In this document: positions 7,852-15,289 of the stretch, piece after piece | How positions within the stretch are numbered: the first letter of the stretch is position 1 | Layout: every line of letters begins with the position of its first letter | From: Elstera cyanobacteriorum | Lineage (GTDB): Bacteria > Pseudomonadota > Alphaproteobacteria > Elsterales > Elsteraceae | Assembly: GCF_002251735.1 (NCBI RefSeq) | Contig: NZ_NOXS01000016.1 | Coordinates: forward strand, 1-36,180 | Reading direction: 5' to 3' | Length of the DNA: 36,180 nt | The notes under the pieces: generated by a model | The model's input: the letters and a program-made list of their open reading frames with translations, nothing else | Database searches by the model: none | What the model was told of the DNA's origin: nothing | Made by a program: the position numbers and the translations under genes

Positions 7852-10107
7852 ATGATCGTCTTACGGAACCGGTCCACCGCCCCCCGCAGCCCCTTGTCGC
7901 TCGTGCGCACGCTGGGCATGGGCGCGGGTATGATGGCCCTGCTGCTCGGCAGTTTGCCTGGGGTTAGCCAGGCAACCGCCCCGGCCCCGCAAACCAAACA
8001 ATCCCCGGCAAAACCGGTTGCGGCCAAACCGGCGCCCGTGAAACCGGCGACCGATGCGAAAGCCAAAACGGCGCCAAAACCCGCTGGCGACGGTAAATCG
8101 AAACCGGCCGCGAAACCTTTGGTCCCAACCAAAGTCAAAGCCGCCGGGGCAGGCGCCGCCGCCTTGACCGGGGCCGCCGCCGCGAAATCCGCCGTTGCCA
8201 ATAGTGCTGACGCCTATTATCGCGCCGCCTTCCTCGGCCTTGATGCGGGCAAGCCGCTCCCGACGACCCCGCCCCCCTCCACCGATCCGTTGCTCGATAA
8301 AGTGCTGAAATGGGCAGCGCTGGTAAAAGGCCTGGGCGGCAGCGGGTTCGAGGATGTTGCCGGCTTTCTAAAAGATCATCCCGAGTGGCCGGGCCAGGCG
8401 CAATTGCGCCGCAGGGCCGAAGATTTTCTGCTGACGGAACCGTCTGATAGTTTCGTCGTGCAATGGTTCGACGCCAACCCGCCGCAAAGCCGGGAAGGCC
8501 GCCAGCGTTACGCCGATGGCCTCGCCGTCGTCGGGCGCGCGGCGGATTCAGCGAGTTGGGTGCGGCGCTCCTGGGCGGAAGATAGTTTCTCGCCGGTCGA
8601 AGAAGCTGCGTTCGCGGCCCGCTACGCCGAGATTCTGCGCCCGGACGATCACCGGACCCGCGCCGACCGCGCCCTAGCGCGCGACGGCAATGATACGGCG
8701 CAACGCCTGCTGCCCCGCCTCGCCCCGCCAGATCAAGCCGCCATCAGCGCGCGCCTATCGATCCGGAGCGGCACCGATCCCGAAACCGTGCTGGCGCGGC
8801 TCGACAAAACCGTGGCCCGCGATTCGGGTGTTATTTTCGATGCAATCCGCGCCCTGCGCCGCGCCGGGAAAGACGAGGCCGCCCGGGCGCTTCTCTCCGT
8901 CAAGGTCGACGGTAGCTTGCGCCCGGACCAATGGTGGACCGAACGCGATCTCCAAGCCCGTCGCCTGCTGCGCGAAGGCGATGCCGAAACAGCCTATCGC
9001 GTCGCCGCCGCCCACGGGCTTCCCCCCGGATCAGCGGAATTTGCCGAGGCGGAGTTTTTAAGTGGTCTGATTGCCCTGCGCTGGCACAAACAGCCGGAAA
9101 CCGCTTTCAGTCACTTTCAGGCGCTGCTGAACAATAGTAAGACGCCGCCCAGCCAATCGCGTGGGGCCTTCTGGTCTGCCCGCGCCGCCCTGGCGCTGAA
9201 CCGGCCGGACGAGGCCAAGCAATGGCTGATGCGTGCCGCCGCCTTCCCGGCGTCCTTCTACGGTCAATTAGCAACCGCGCTGATCGGCGACAATGTGCCA
9301 GGGCGTCTGCCGCCCGAGACGATTTTAACCGGGGCGGAGAAGCAGAGGTTCAATTCCCTCGAACTCGCCCGCATCGTCCGCCGCCTGTCTGAAATCGGTC
9401 TGCCGGAGAAGTCGGACCCCTTCCTGTTTCGTCTGGCGGAAGGTGGGCTAGAGCGCGCGGAGGGGGCAGCCCAGCTTGCCGCCAGCCTCGGGCGGACCGA
9501 AACCGCCGTCTTGATCGCCCGCCGCGTCTATCGCGATGGCACGCTGCTGCCTGAGAGCGGTTATCCGATCCTGCCGCAAGTGCTGCAAGAGTCGCCCGAA
9601 CCGGCGCTGGTCCATGCCATTATCCGCCAGGAAAGCAATTATTCCCCTACCGCCGTCAGCCGGGTTGGTGCGCGCGGGTTGATGCAGCTTATGCCCGCGA
9701 CGGCCAAGCAGGTCGCCGGGCGCCTCGGTCTCGCCCATAGCGACAGCCGCCTGACCGCCGAACCGGGCTATAATGTGCAACTGGGGCAAGCCTATCTGGC
9801 GACCGTGCTTGACCAGTTTAACGGTGATTACGCGCTGGCCATCGCCTCCTACAATGCCGGTCCCGGGCGCGTGCGCCAGTGGCTGCGCGACTATGGCGAT
9901 CCCGGCACCGACCTTGAAGGTTGGCTAACCTGGATTGAGCAAATCCCCTTCACCGAAACCCGCAATTACGTTCAGCGCGTTTTAGAAGGCGTCGCGGTTT
10001 ACCGTGACCGTCTGCGCCTGACCGCCCCTCAACCGCATCCAGCCGCCACGATCCTATCGGCTTGGTGCCTCAGCGAATGCGGGCCGCTTCCCGGCCGCCT
10101 GCCTTGA
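7852..10107 (+). CDS. soluble lytic murein transglycosylase, SLT family
   Basis: The enzyme cleaves the MurNAc-GlcNAc bond of peptidoglycan in the periplasm, leaving 1,6-anhydro ends. From the ATG at 7852 the product is 751 residues. Residues ~1-40 form a signal peptide (arginines, then GMGAGMMALLLGSLPG, cleavage near SQA). Next comes a Lys/Pro/Ala-rich linker to about residue 110. A long alpha-helical superhelix region of the Slt70 type follows, then the C-terminal SLT domain: RQESNY with catalytic Glu594, GARGLMQLMPATAKQVA, and IASYNAGPGRVRQWL. The start is uncertain: TTG at 7816 is open but adds residues unlike a signal peptide and would overlap the promoter candidate. It faces away from dapA. 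A haloacid dehalogenase gene follows after 11 nt, probably in the same transcript. Confidence 0.92.
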   Translation: MIVLRNRSTAPRSPLSLVRTLGMGAGMMALLLGSLPGVSQATAPAPQTKQSPAKPVAAKPAPVKPATDAKAKTAPKPAGDGKSKPAAKPLVPTKVKAAGAGAAALTGAAAAKSAVANSADAYYRAAFLGLDAGKPLPTTPPPSTDPLLDKVLKWAALVKGLGGSGFEDVAGFLKDHPEWPGQAQLRRRAEDFLLTEPSDSFVVQWFDANPPQSREGRQRYADGLAVVGRAADSASWVRRSWAEDSFSPVEEAAFAARYAEILRPDDHRTRADRALARDGNDTAQRLLPRLAPPDQAAISARLSIRSGTDPETVLARLDKTVARDSGVIFDAIRALRRAGKDEAARALLSVKVDGSLRPDQWWTERDLQARRLLREGDAETAYRVAAAHGLPPGSAEFAEAEFLSGLIALRWHKQPETAFSHFQALLNNSKTPPSQSRGAFWSARAALALNRPDEAKQWLMRAAAFPASFYGQLATALIGDNVPGRLPPETILTGAEKQRFNSLELARIVRRLSEIGLPEKSDPFLFRLAEGGLERAEGAAQLAASLGRTETAVLIARRVYRDGTLLPESGYPILPQVLQESPEPALVHAIIRQESNYSPTAVSRVGARGLMQLMPATAKQVAGRLGLAHSDSRLTAEPGYNVQLGQAYLATVLDQFNGDYALAIASYNAGPGRVRQWLRDYGDPGTDLEGWLTWIEQIPFTETRNYVQRVLEGVAVYRDRLRLTAPQPHPAATILSAWCLSECGPLPGRLP

Positions 10108-10118
10108 TCCCATCCCGA

Positions 10119-10835
10119 ATGACCGACCCCGCCACCAGCCCCGCCATCGACCCGTTTTGCACGATCACCGCCTGCGTTTTCGATGCATACGGCACCCTGT
10201 TCGATATCGCTTCGCCCGTCCAGCGCATGGGGCCACGGTTGGGCGAGAAGGGCGCCGAACTCATCGGCCTATGGCGGCGGCGCCAGCTTGAGTATTCCTG
10301 GCTGCGCAGTCTGATGAACCGCTACTGCGATTTCTGGCAGATTACCGAAGAATCGCTGGATTATGCCCTTGGGGCTTTGAAGTTTCCCGCCGATGCCGGG
10401 CTGCGCCAAGATCTCCTCGATACGTTCCTGACGCTAGATGCTTTCCCCGATGCCGTGCAGACCCTGCGGTTACTGCGGGAAAACGGCTTCCGCACCGCCA
10501 TTCTGTCGAACGGGACGCCAACCATGCTGCATGCGGCGGGCGATGCGGCGGGGGTGACACCGCTGATCGATCTCTTGCTCTCGGTCGAATCGACCGGCTG
10601 CTATAAGCCCGATCCATCGGTCTATCGCCATGCCGTGCAACGGCTGGACGTACCGCCAGAACGAGTGCTGTTCGTCTCCGCCAATGGGTGGGATGTCGCG
10701 GGGGCAACCGCCTATGGGCTGCGCACGGTCTGGATCAACCGTAACGGTCTGCCGATTGAGGAATTAGGCCTTCAACCGACGGCAACCTTGACCAGCCTGA
10801 GTAATCTCGTCGGTTTACTGCGCTTGCCGCGCTAA
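10119..10835 (+). CDS. haloacid dehalogenase type II, HAD superfamily
   Basis: A 238-residue cytoplasmic hydrolase of the (S)-2-haloacid dehalogenase group. The HAD motifs are complete: nucleophile Asp22 in VFDAYGTLFD, motif II in AILSNGTP, Lys163 in GCYKPDPSVY, and the acidic motif in FVSANGWDVAGATAYG. SANGWDVAGA is typical of type II dehalogenases, which release halide from 2-haloalkanoic acids. Many family members are annotated from sequence alone, so the physiological substrate is open. The ATG at 10119 lies 11 nt after the transglycosylase stop; a GTG at 10062 would add 19 residues and overlap that gene. It ends 6 nt before the stop of the convergent MarR gene. Confidence 0.88.
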   Translation: MTDPATSPAIDPFCTITACVFDAYGTLFDIASPVQRMGPRLGEKGAELIGLWRRRQLEYSWLRSLMNRYCDFWQITEESLDYALGALKFPADAGLRQDLLDTFLTLDAFPDAVQTLRLLRENGFRTAILSNGTPTMLHAAGDAAGVTPLIDLLLSVESTGCYKPDPSVYRHAVQRLDVPPERVLFVSANGWDVAGATAYGLRTVWINRNGLPIEELGLQPTATLTSLSNLVGLLRLPR

Positions 10836-10841
10836 AATGGC

Positions 10842-11279
10842 TCAATCCAGCGCCGTCTGAAGATTGGCCATTACGCGGCGCAGGCTTGCCAGGAAAGCGG
10901 CGATTTCTGGTGCGTCCAGCCCAGCCAACGCAGCGGCATTGACGCGCGCTGCCGCATCCGTCGCTGCGGCTTCCAGCGCGACCGCCCGAGCGGTTGGAAA
11001 AATAAGCTGCACCCGTCCATCTTGGGGATGGGGGCGGCGTTCGATCAGCCCATCCCGCTCCATCCGGCCCAGGGTATTGGCCATCGTCGCCTGTTCGACG
11101 CTTAGGCGCTCAACCAACTGGCGCTGACTAAGGCCCGCCTCGCGCCAAAGAACCAGCAGCACCATGAACTGCGCCGGCGCTAGATTGAGCGGCTTCAACC
11201 GCTCGGACAGGGCAATGCCGAACAGCCGGGCTAGGTGATTGACCAGATACCCGGCGGATGTGTCCTTCTCAAAATGCAT
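10842..11279 (-). CDS. MarR-family winged-helix transcriptional regulator
   Basis: A 145-residue protein with the MarR layout: N-terminal dimer helices (GYLVNHLARLFGIALSERL), the winged helix with recognition region LSQRQLVERLSVEQATMANT and wing ERRPHPQDGRVQLIFP, and a C-terminal helix that completes the dimer. MarR proteins usually repress a neighbouring gene and release DNA when they bind a small phenolic or oxidised ligand. The divergent gene at 11376 is the obvious target, and a perfect 18-bp palindrome lies between them. I chose the ATG at 11279; a GTG at 11306 would add nine residues, and a weak extended -10 (TGC-TATTCA) sits 6 nt before it, so a leaderless longer form is possible. The gene converges on the haloacid dehalogenase gene. 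Confidence 0.9.
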   Translation of the reverse strand: MHFEKDTSAGYLVNHLARLFGIALSERLKPLNLAPAQFMVLLVLWREAGLSQRQLVERLSVEQATMANTLGRMERDGLIERRPHPQDGRVQLIFPTARAVALEAAATDAAARVNAAALAGLDAPEIAAFLASLRRVMANLQTALD

Positions 11280-11311
11280 AGCAGGCAATCTTTCTGAATC
11301 ACTCACACCAA

Positions 11312-11341
11312 TTGAATAGCACGCTATTCATATGGGATAGT
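11312..11341 (+). promoter_or_regulatory. promoter candidate of the ABM gene, overlapping the MarR operator
   Basis: TTGAAT (11312-11317), an 18-nt spacer and GATAGT (11336-11341) each match the consensus at 4 of 6 bases. The palindrome at 11313-11330 covers the -35 and most of the spacer, so a bound repressor would block RNA polymerase. Confidence 0.45.
11313..11330. promoter_or_regulatory. 18-bp perfect palindrome, probable MarR operator
   Basis: TGAATAGC-AC-GCTATTCA: two 8-bp arms with a 2-bp centre, in the gap between the divergent marR-like gene and the ABM-fold gene. Size, symmetry and position are those of MarR-family operators. It could control both directions. Confidence 0.7.
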
Positions 11342-11375
11342 TACCGCATCGCTTCTAAACGAAAGGATGGACGAC

Positions 11376-11816
11376 ATGCGACGAAAACTTCTCTTGGCCC
11401 CCCTTCTCGCCCTGACCTTAGGCACGGTTGCACGAGCCGAGGGACTCGTGTTGTCAGAGCGCGAAGGGTCAGACGGAACCACCTTTATCGATCAACTGAA
11501 AGCCGAGGAAACGGGGCCGATTGTTCTGATCAATCTGTTCGACGTCGCCCCGGAAGACGCGGCCGATTTCCACACCCGCTGGACGGCGGCGGCAGATGTG
11601 CTGCGGCGCAAGCCGGGGTTTGTGACCACAACCCTGCACCGGGCGGTTGGCGCCTCGCGGCTCTGGCTCAATCGGGCAGAATGGCGGAGCCTTCAAGATT
11701 TTCGCGCCGCCATGCGCTCCGATGATTTTCTCGCCATCGCCAAGACGATGAAACAACAGGGGTTCCGCCGGATTTATACCGCCGAACCGACGCAAGGGCC
11801 GCTTAGTTTCCCGTAA
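11376..11816 (+). CDS. exported antibiotic-biosynthesis-monooxygenase-like (ABM) protein
   Basis: The start is the ATG at 11376: AAAGGATGG lies 5 nt upstream, whereas for the ATG at 11367 that site would abut the start. The 146-residue product begins with a signal peptide (MRRKLLLAPLLALTLGTVARA, likely cleaved after ARA), so it should act in the periplasm or outside. The remainder resembles the dimeric ABM ferredoxin-like fold: IVLINLFDVAPEDAADFHTRW, a strand with KPGFVTTTLHR, then RAEWRSLQDFRAAMRSDDF. ABM proteins include cofactor-free quinone-forming monooxygenases and heme-degrading enzymes, but many have no known activity and most are cytoplasmic. It is divergent from, and probably repressed by, the MarR protein. 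Its stop directly abuts the stop of the bactofilin gene on the other strand. Confidence 0.72.
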   Translation: MRRKLLLAPLLALTLGTVARAEGLVLSEREGSDGTTFIDQLKAEETGPIVLINLFDVAPEDAADFHTRWTAAADVLRRKPGFVTTTLHRAVGASRLWLNRAEWRSLQDFRAAMRSDDFLAIAKTMKQQGFRRIYTAEPTQGPLSFP

Positions 11817-12254
11817 TCAGGCAGCGGTTTCCTGTTGGGTCAGGAGCAAGCGGCCGGCAGCCTCCTCACTGTCCTTGGTTTCCAGCAGCGATGCCAAGCG
11901 GCGGCACATGCCTTCGAGCCGCGCCCCGGCTTCCATCGATAGAATATCGTGATGAATATCGCCGGTAATGCGGGCGGTCCGGGTCAAGATAACTTCCTTC
12001 GCCCGGATCGTGCCGGTCACACTGCCCGACACGCGCACGGTTTCGGCCGAAATATTGCCACGCACCAGCGCGCTATCGCCGACCGTCAGCACCCGTGCAT
12101 CAATATCGCCCTCGACCGTCCCGTCGAGATGCACTTCGCCCGACGACGTGACATTGCCGGTCACGGTAAAATCGGTCGATAGGATTGATGGAACCCCCAT
12201 TGCCCCCTTGGGCGCGGTTTCGGTTTCACGGCGGCTATTTGATCTTGAGAACAT
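11817..12254 (-). CDS. bactofilin (polymer-forming cytoskeletal protein)
   Basis: A 145-residue bactofilin. The middle (about residues 23-115) is the beta-helical polymerisation domain with short valine/isoleucine-rich repeats (GEVHLDGTVEGDIDARVLTV, TVRVSGSVTGTIRAKEVIL); the flanking tails are disordered. Bactofilins form nucleotide-independent filaments on the inner face of the membrane and recruit peptidoglycan enzymes. Here the gene overlaps the end of the M23 peptidase gene by 20 nt on the same strand, so the two are cotranscribed and probably coupled; bactofilin-M23 pairs are known to work together in cell-shape control. The ATG at 12254 has an AAGG about 9 nt upstream; Met19 is a less likely alternative. 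Confidence 0.93.
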   Translation of the reverse strand: MFSRSNSRRETETAPKGAMGVPSILSTDFTVTGNVTSSGEVHLDGTVEGDIDARVLTVGDSALVRGNISAETVRVSGSVTGTIRAKEVILTRTARITGDIHHDILSMEAGARLEGMCRRLASLLETKDSEEAAGRLLLTQQETAA

Positions 12255-13716
12255 TGCTCGCAGCCTTCATGAAATTAGCGGGGTCCAACGGGCGGCCATT
12301 GACCACCACTTCGTAATGCAGATGAATACCCGACGCGCGGCCCGAGCGGCCCATCAGGCCGAGAACCGTGTTCCGGTCAACTTCCTGGCCGTCCGTCACG
12401 CTTAATTCATCCATGTGCGCGTAGCGCGTGCGGATAGAATACCCGTGATCGACTTCGACCAGACGGCCATATTGCGGGTGCCAACCGGCAAAAACAACCT
12501 TGCCGGGTGCCCCTGGCCGAATAGGCGTGCGCAATGCGGCCTGAAGATCAAGCCCTTCGTGCAGTGCCGCCCGTCCGTTGAACGGGTCGCGGCGGTAGCC
12601 GAAGCCCGACATGACGGCATAATCGGCCTTCACCGGCACGGCCATCGGTAGCGAGGTCAGCACGGGACGCAGCACTTCCAGCTTTTCCAGTGCGGTGCCA
12701 AGTTCAGTGCTCTTGCCCTGCACTTCCGGGGCTAGGCCCTTCACCTGCTCCGACCAGGGAACGAAGGGACCGCCGCGTGCACCGCGGCCATCGCGCCCAT
12801 TGAAGATCGGTGCGAGGCGCTTGGGATCGACCCCCGCCGCCGCGAATACCGCCTCGACCTTCTGCAAGGCCCCCTGGGTGCGTTCCTGCAACTTGCTGAG
12901 CGCTTGCTGCTGCTGCTGGGTTAGCGACGCCATATGCGTCTCGATCTGATTTGCCTTTTCGACCGCAGCATCCCGCTCGGCAACCGCTTGGCGGCGGCCG
13001 GCCTGGGCTTGATCAACCACCTGCTGCTTTTGCACCAAAATCTTCTCAAGCTCGACCGTGCGGTTCTGCGCCATCAGCAATTCGCCTTCCAAGCGGGCGA
13101 TATTGCGATCAATGGCGGCACGCGCGGCGGCGGCGCGGCGGCGCTCGTCTTCGGTAGAAACAACCCGGGAGCGCATGACCGACACGTCGGTTTGCAGTAA
13201 ATCGTTGCGTTCCGACAGGTTAGTCAATTCGCTTTCGAGATTATGCAGTTGCTTGCGCAGGGCATCTTCCGCCGAGGCATAACGTTCCTTTTCAGTCTCC
13301 GAATCCTCAAGTCGATTGTGGATGGAGGCCAGATCGTTCCGCAGACCTTCGTTCTGTTCGATTAATGTTAATAAATAGGAGCGATAATAATTCAAATCTT
13401 TGGTGATCGACAGGAATTTACCGTGCTGGCTTGAAACTTCTTCGATTAATTCATGGTAGGCGATGCGGGTACGTTCGATTTCGGCGTTCTTTTTATCGAC
13501 TTTATAGGATTGATAGCCATAGCCGATACTGCCGACGAGCGCCCAAACCCCAAAAACCAAAACCCCTGCCGCCGTGCAGGTTTGCATCCGGGTCGAAAGT
13601 GTCAGCGCCCGGACGGAAACGCCTTCGCGGATCACGATCTGCCGTTCGGGAAACCAACGGCGGGCCAAGCTCTTTAAACGTTCGCCAATCGGCTGCCGGA
13701 TATCCGCAGACTGCAT
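12235..13716 (-). CDS. membrane-anchored M23 (LytM-type) metallopeptidase with coiled coil
   Basis: The 493-residue product has a short basic cytoplasmic N-terminus, one membrane segment at about 48-68 (AAGVLVFGVWALVGSIGYGY), a long coiled coil from about 75 to 290 rich in Glu, Arg, Gln and Leu, and a C-terminal periplasmic M23 domain. Zinc ligands are intact: His386 and Asp390 in HEGLDL, and His467 in GIHLHYEV. It is therefore likely an active peptidoglycan endopeptidase rather than an EnvC/NlpD-type activator. The ATG at 13716 has GGGAGA about 10 nt upstream; the TTG immediately before it is less likely. It is first in an operon with the bactofilin, which probably positions it for local wall growth or cell shape. 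The 5' leader on the minus strand contains a 6-bp hairpin (13759-13743). Confidence 0.93.
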   Translation of the reverse strand: MQSADIRQPIGERLKSLARRWFPERQIVIREGVSVRALTLSTRMQTCTAAGVLVFGVWALVGSIGYGYQSYKVDKKNAEIERTRIAYHELIEEVSSQHGKFLSITKDLNYYRSYLLTLIEQNEGLRNDLASIHNRLEDSETEKERYASAEDALRKQLHNLESELTNLSERNDLLQTDVSVMRSRVVSTEDERRRAAAARAAIDRNIARLEGELLMAQNRTVELEKILVQKQQVVDQAQAGRRQAVAERDAAVEKANQIETHMASLTQQQQQALSKLQERTQGALQKVEAVFAAAGVDPKRLAPIFNGRDGRGARGGPFVPWSEQVKGLAPEVQGKSTELGTALEKLEVLRPVLTSLPMAVPVKADYAVMSGFGYRRDPFNGRAALHEGLDLQAALRTPIRPGAPGKVVFAGWHPQYGRLVEVDHGYSIRTRYAHMDELSVTDGQEVDRNTVLGLMGRSGRASGIHLHYEVVVNGRPLDPANFMKAASNVLKIK

Positions 13717-13719
13717 CAA

Positions 13720-14147
13720 ACGCTCATCTCCCTGTCCGGCAGCCAGGGAGTACCCCTGGAAAAACCCGCCTTGGTTAAACCGTCACTTTCGGACGGTGGG
13801 ATCGGAAGCCTCTCGCTTCAGCGTATGTCTTTTATATTTGTGATAAGTTCGAGACAAATCTCGGGAGACATTACGCGGAGTCTTTGGTACTTGAAGCGCC
13901 CCCCCCCGGCAACAAGTTTGGTCGAAGCTGGGGCAGATTTTTTTCGATATTTCCGCATTTCAGGGGTTGACCCGTGCCTGTATCACACCTTCAAAGCGGT
14001 TGCTGATCCAACCTATTTGCGGTGTACTTTAACCCATTGGTCTGTATTATTAATTCTTGTCAGAGCAACCCAAGGCGGCACTTTCTGCACTCGATATTCC
14101 GCTGGCGCTTCCTATAGACTAAGGGATGAGCCGAGACTGGAGGGGCG
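13720..14147. other. 428-bp intergenic region without a convincing gene
   Basis: This AT-richer gap separates the divergent M23 and 14148 genes, so both promoters should lie here. It holds a run of nine C (13899-13907), a CGAGA-CAAA-TCTCG dyad at 13850-13863, a hairpin at 13743-13759, a TTGACC at 13967-13972 and a TATAGA at 14113-14118, but no -35/-10 pair with good spacing that I would call. Open frames here have no recognisable features. Confidence 0.6.
13899..13907 (+). repeat. nine-C homopolymer tract
   Basis: Nine consecutive C in a non-coding region, the longest G/C run noticed in the window. Such tracts can slip in replication; here a length change could alter promoter spacing but would not shift a reading frame. 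Confidence 0.8.
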
Positions 14148-14897
14148 ATGCTTTCGCGTAAATTTGACCGGGCGGATTTCGATGCACGCGCCTTGCGCGC
14201 CGATTTCGAAGAACTGGGGGCGCGGCTAAGCACTGAAGCCAGCGACCTGCGGCGGCGCTTGCACGAACTTTATTATCCCGCCTTCGGCCCGGTCGATGGG
14301 CTGATGAAACGGCAGGTTCTGCGCCAGTTCAAAGCCTGGGAAGATTATTTCCGCGCCCATGCCAGCCAGATTTTCGCCCACGCCCGCGAGGTAGAGGAAA
14401 AACTCGCCTACTCCCTAACCCTCGAGGGCCGTGCCGAGTTGAAGATCATCGCCGAGACGCTGCGCGACCGGCGAGCAACGACCGATCTTCTGTTTCGGGC
14501 CTTAGCCGCCAAGATGCGCCAAGCCACGACCGCCGTGTCGCTGGATGCCGAGCCGATCTACGATTTTTGCCAGGTTTTGGAACAGCTTGGCCTGTTCTTT
14601 CGCCTAACTGCCGTTGGCCTGTATCAGCCCGATGCCGCCAAAGCCGCCCTGGGGCGCGATCCGCGCTACCTTGATGTCGATTGGGAGGTGCTGCGCCGCT
14701 GGGCCGAAGGGTTGCCCGATCAAATGCGCCCGCAGCGCCCTACCGATACCGGCCTGCTACGCGCGGCCCCATCCACGCCCCCCGTTCAAACCGCTCCACG
14801 CCCCTCCGAACCGGAGGCCGAGGATGCAGAGAGCGAGGAACTTCCAGCCCTGCCCGCGCCGACTGCCGAGCGCCGCGAGCGGCGGCGGACCCGGTAG
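14148..14897 (+). CDS. hypothetical protein, mostly alpha-helical with acidic/proline-rich tail
   Basis: I do not recognise this 249-residue protein. Residues ~1-195 are charged, predicted helical and free of membrane segments (LHELYYPAFGPVDGLMKRQV, KAWEDYFRAHASQIFAHARE, DFCQVLEQLGLFFRLTAVGL). Residues ~196-249 form a low-complexity tail rich in Pro, Ala and Glu that ends in a basic patch (RRERRRTR). No signal peptide is seen. GGAGGGG 5 nt before the ATG makes the start secure. The stop TAG is followed directly by the ATG of a small membrane protein, so the two are surely co-expressed and may form a complex in which the basic tail approaches the membrane; this last point is inference. Confidence 0.78.
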   Translation: MLSRKFDRADFDARALRADFEELGARLSTEASDLRRRLHELYYPAFGPVDGLMKRQVLRQFKAWEDYFRAHASQIFAHAREVEEKLAYSLTLEGRAELKIIAETLRDRRATTDLLFRALAAKMRQATTAVSLDAEPIYDFCQVLEQLGLFFRLTAVGLYQPDAAKAALGRDPRYLDVDWEVLRRWAEGLPDQMRPQRPTDTGLLRAAPSTPPVQTAPRPSEPEAEDAESEELPALPAPTAERRERRRTR

Positions 14898-15287
14898 ATG
14901 GCCGTCCGTCTGCCGCGCCCACCGGGGGGCCTGCTCTCGCCGCGCGGCCTGCTGCTCCGTTTGGGCGAGGTCAGCGCCAGCATTCGAGCGGCTATCTTCT
15001 TCGCCTATTGGTTGTTTCTGGCCGCAATGGGAATTTTGGGCGGGATCGGCGTCATCCCCAGCCTGCTAACAGCACTGCAGGCGCTTGCCCTACTCGCCGG
15101 GTTGGTCGCGCTGCAACGCTGGAGCGAAATGATGCTGCCCGGCAGCAACGGCGGGCGGTTGGCGCTGTTTAGCGTCACCGCCCTCACCCTCGTTGTCGGC
15201 TGGTTTATTCTGTTCGTTCCAGCACTACTGCTCATTGCGTTGCTGCTGTGGGGCCTATTTGCCCTGCCGCTTTGGCTGATTCGCTGA
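14898..15287 (+). CDS. hypothetical membrane protein with about four membrane segments
   Basis: A 129-residue hydrophobic protein I do not recognise. A basic N-terminus (RLPRPPGGLLSPRGLLLRLG) precedes four likely membrane segments at about residues 29-49, 52-71, 85-104 and 107-127, leaving both ends on the same side, probably cytoplasmic. There are no obvious catalytic or metal-binding motifs. Its ATG directly follows the stop of the 14148 gene with no gap, so translation is probably coupled. Its end is 2 nt from the stop of the convergent DedA gene. It could be a membrane anchor for the upstream protein. Confidence 0.78.
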   Translation: MAVRLPRPPGGLLSPRGLLLRLGEVSASIRAAIFFAYWLFLAAMGILGGIGVIPSLLTALQALALLAGLVALQRWSEMMLPGSNGGRLALFSVTALTLVVGWFILFVPALLLIALLLWGLFALPLWLIR

Positions 15288-15289
15288 GC

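Noticed and set aside
13743-13759. Hairpin CCAGGG-AGTAC-CCCTGG near the M23 start
   Set aside because: Not called a terminator: no T-tract follows it on either strand in the right orientation. It may still be a 5' leader structure.
13967-13995. TTGACC as the -35 of the 14148 gene
   Set aside because: The hexamer at 17 nt spacing is TTCAAA, a weak -10, and it lies about 150 nt before the gene.
13771-14229. Plus-strand open frame of 152 codons in the 13720-14147 gap
   Set aside because: No ribosome site, odd composition, and it runs into the start of the well-supported 14148 gene in another frame.
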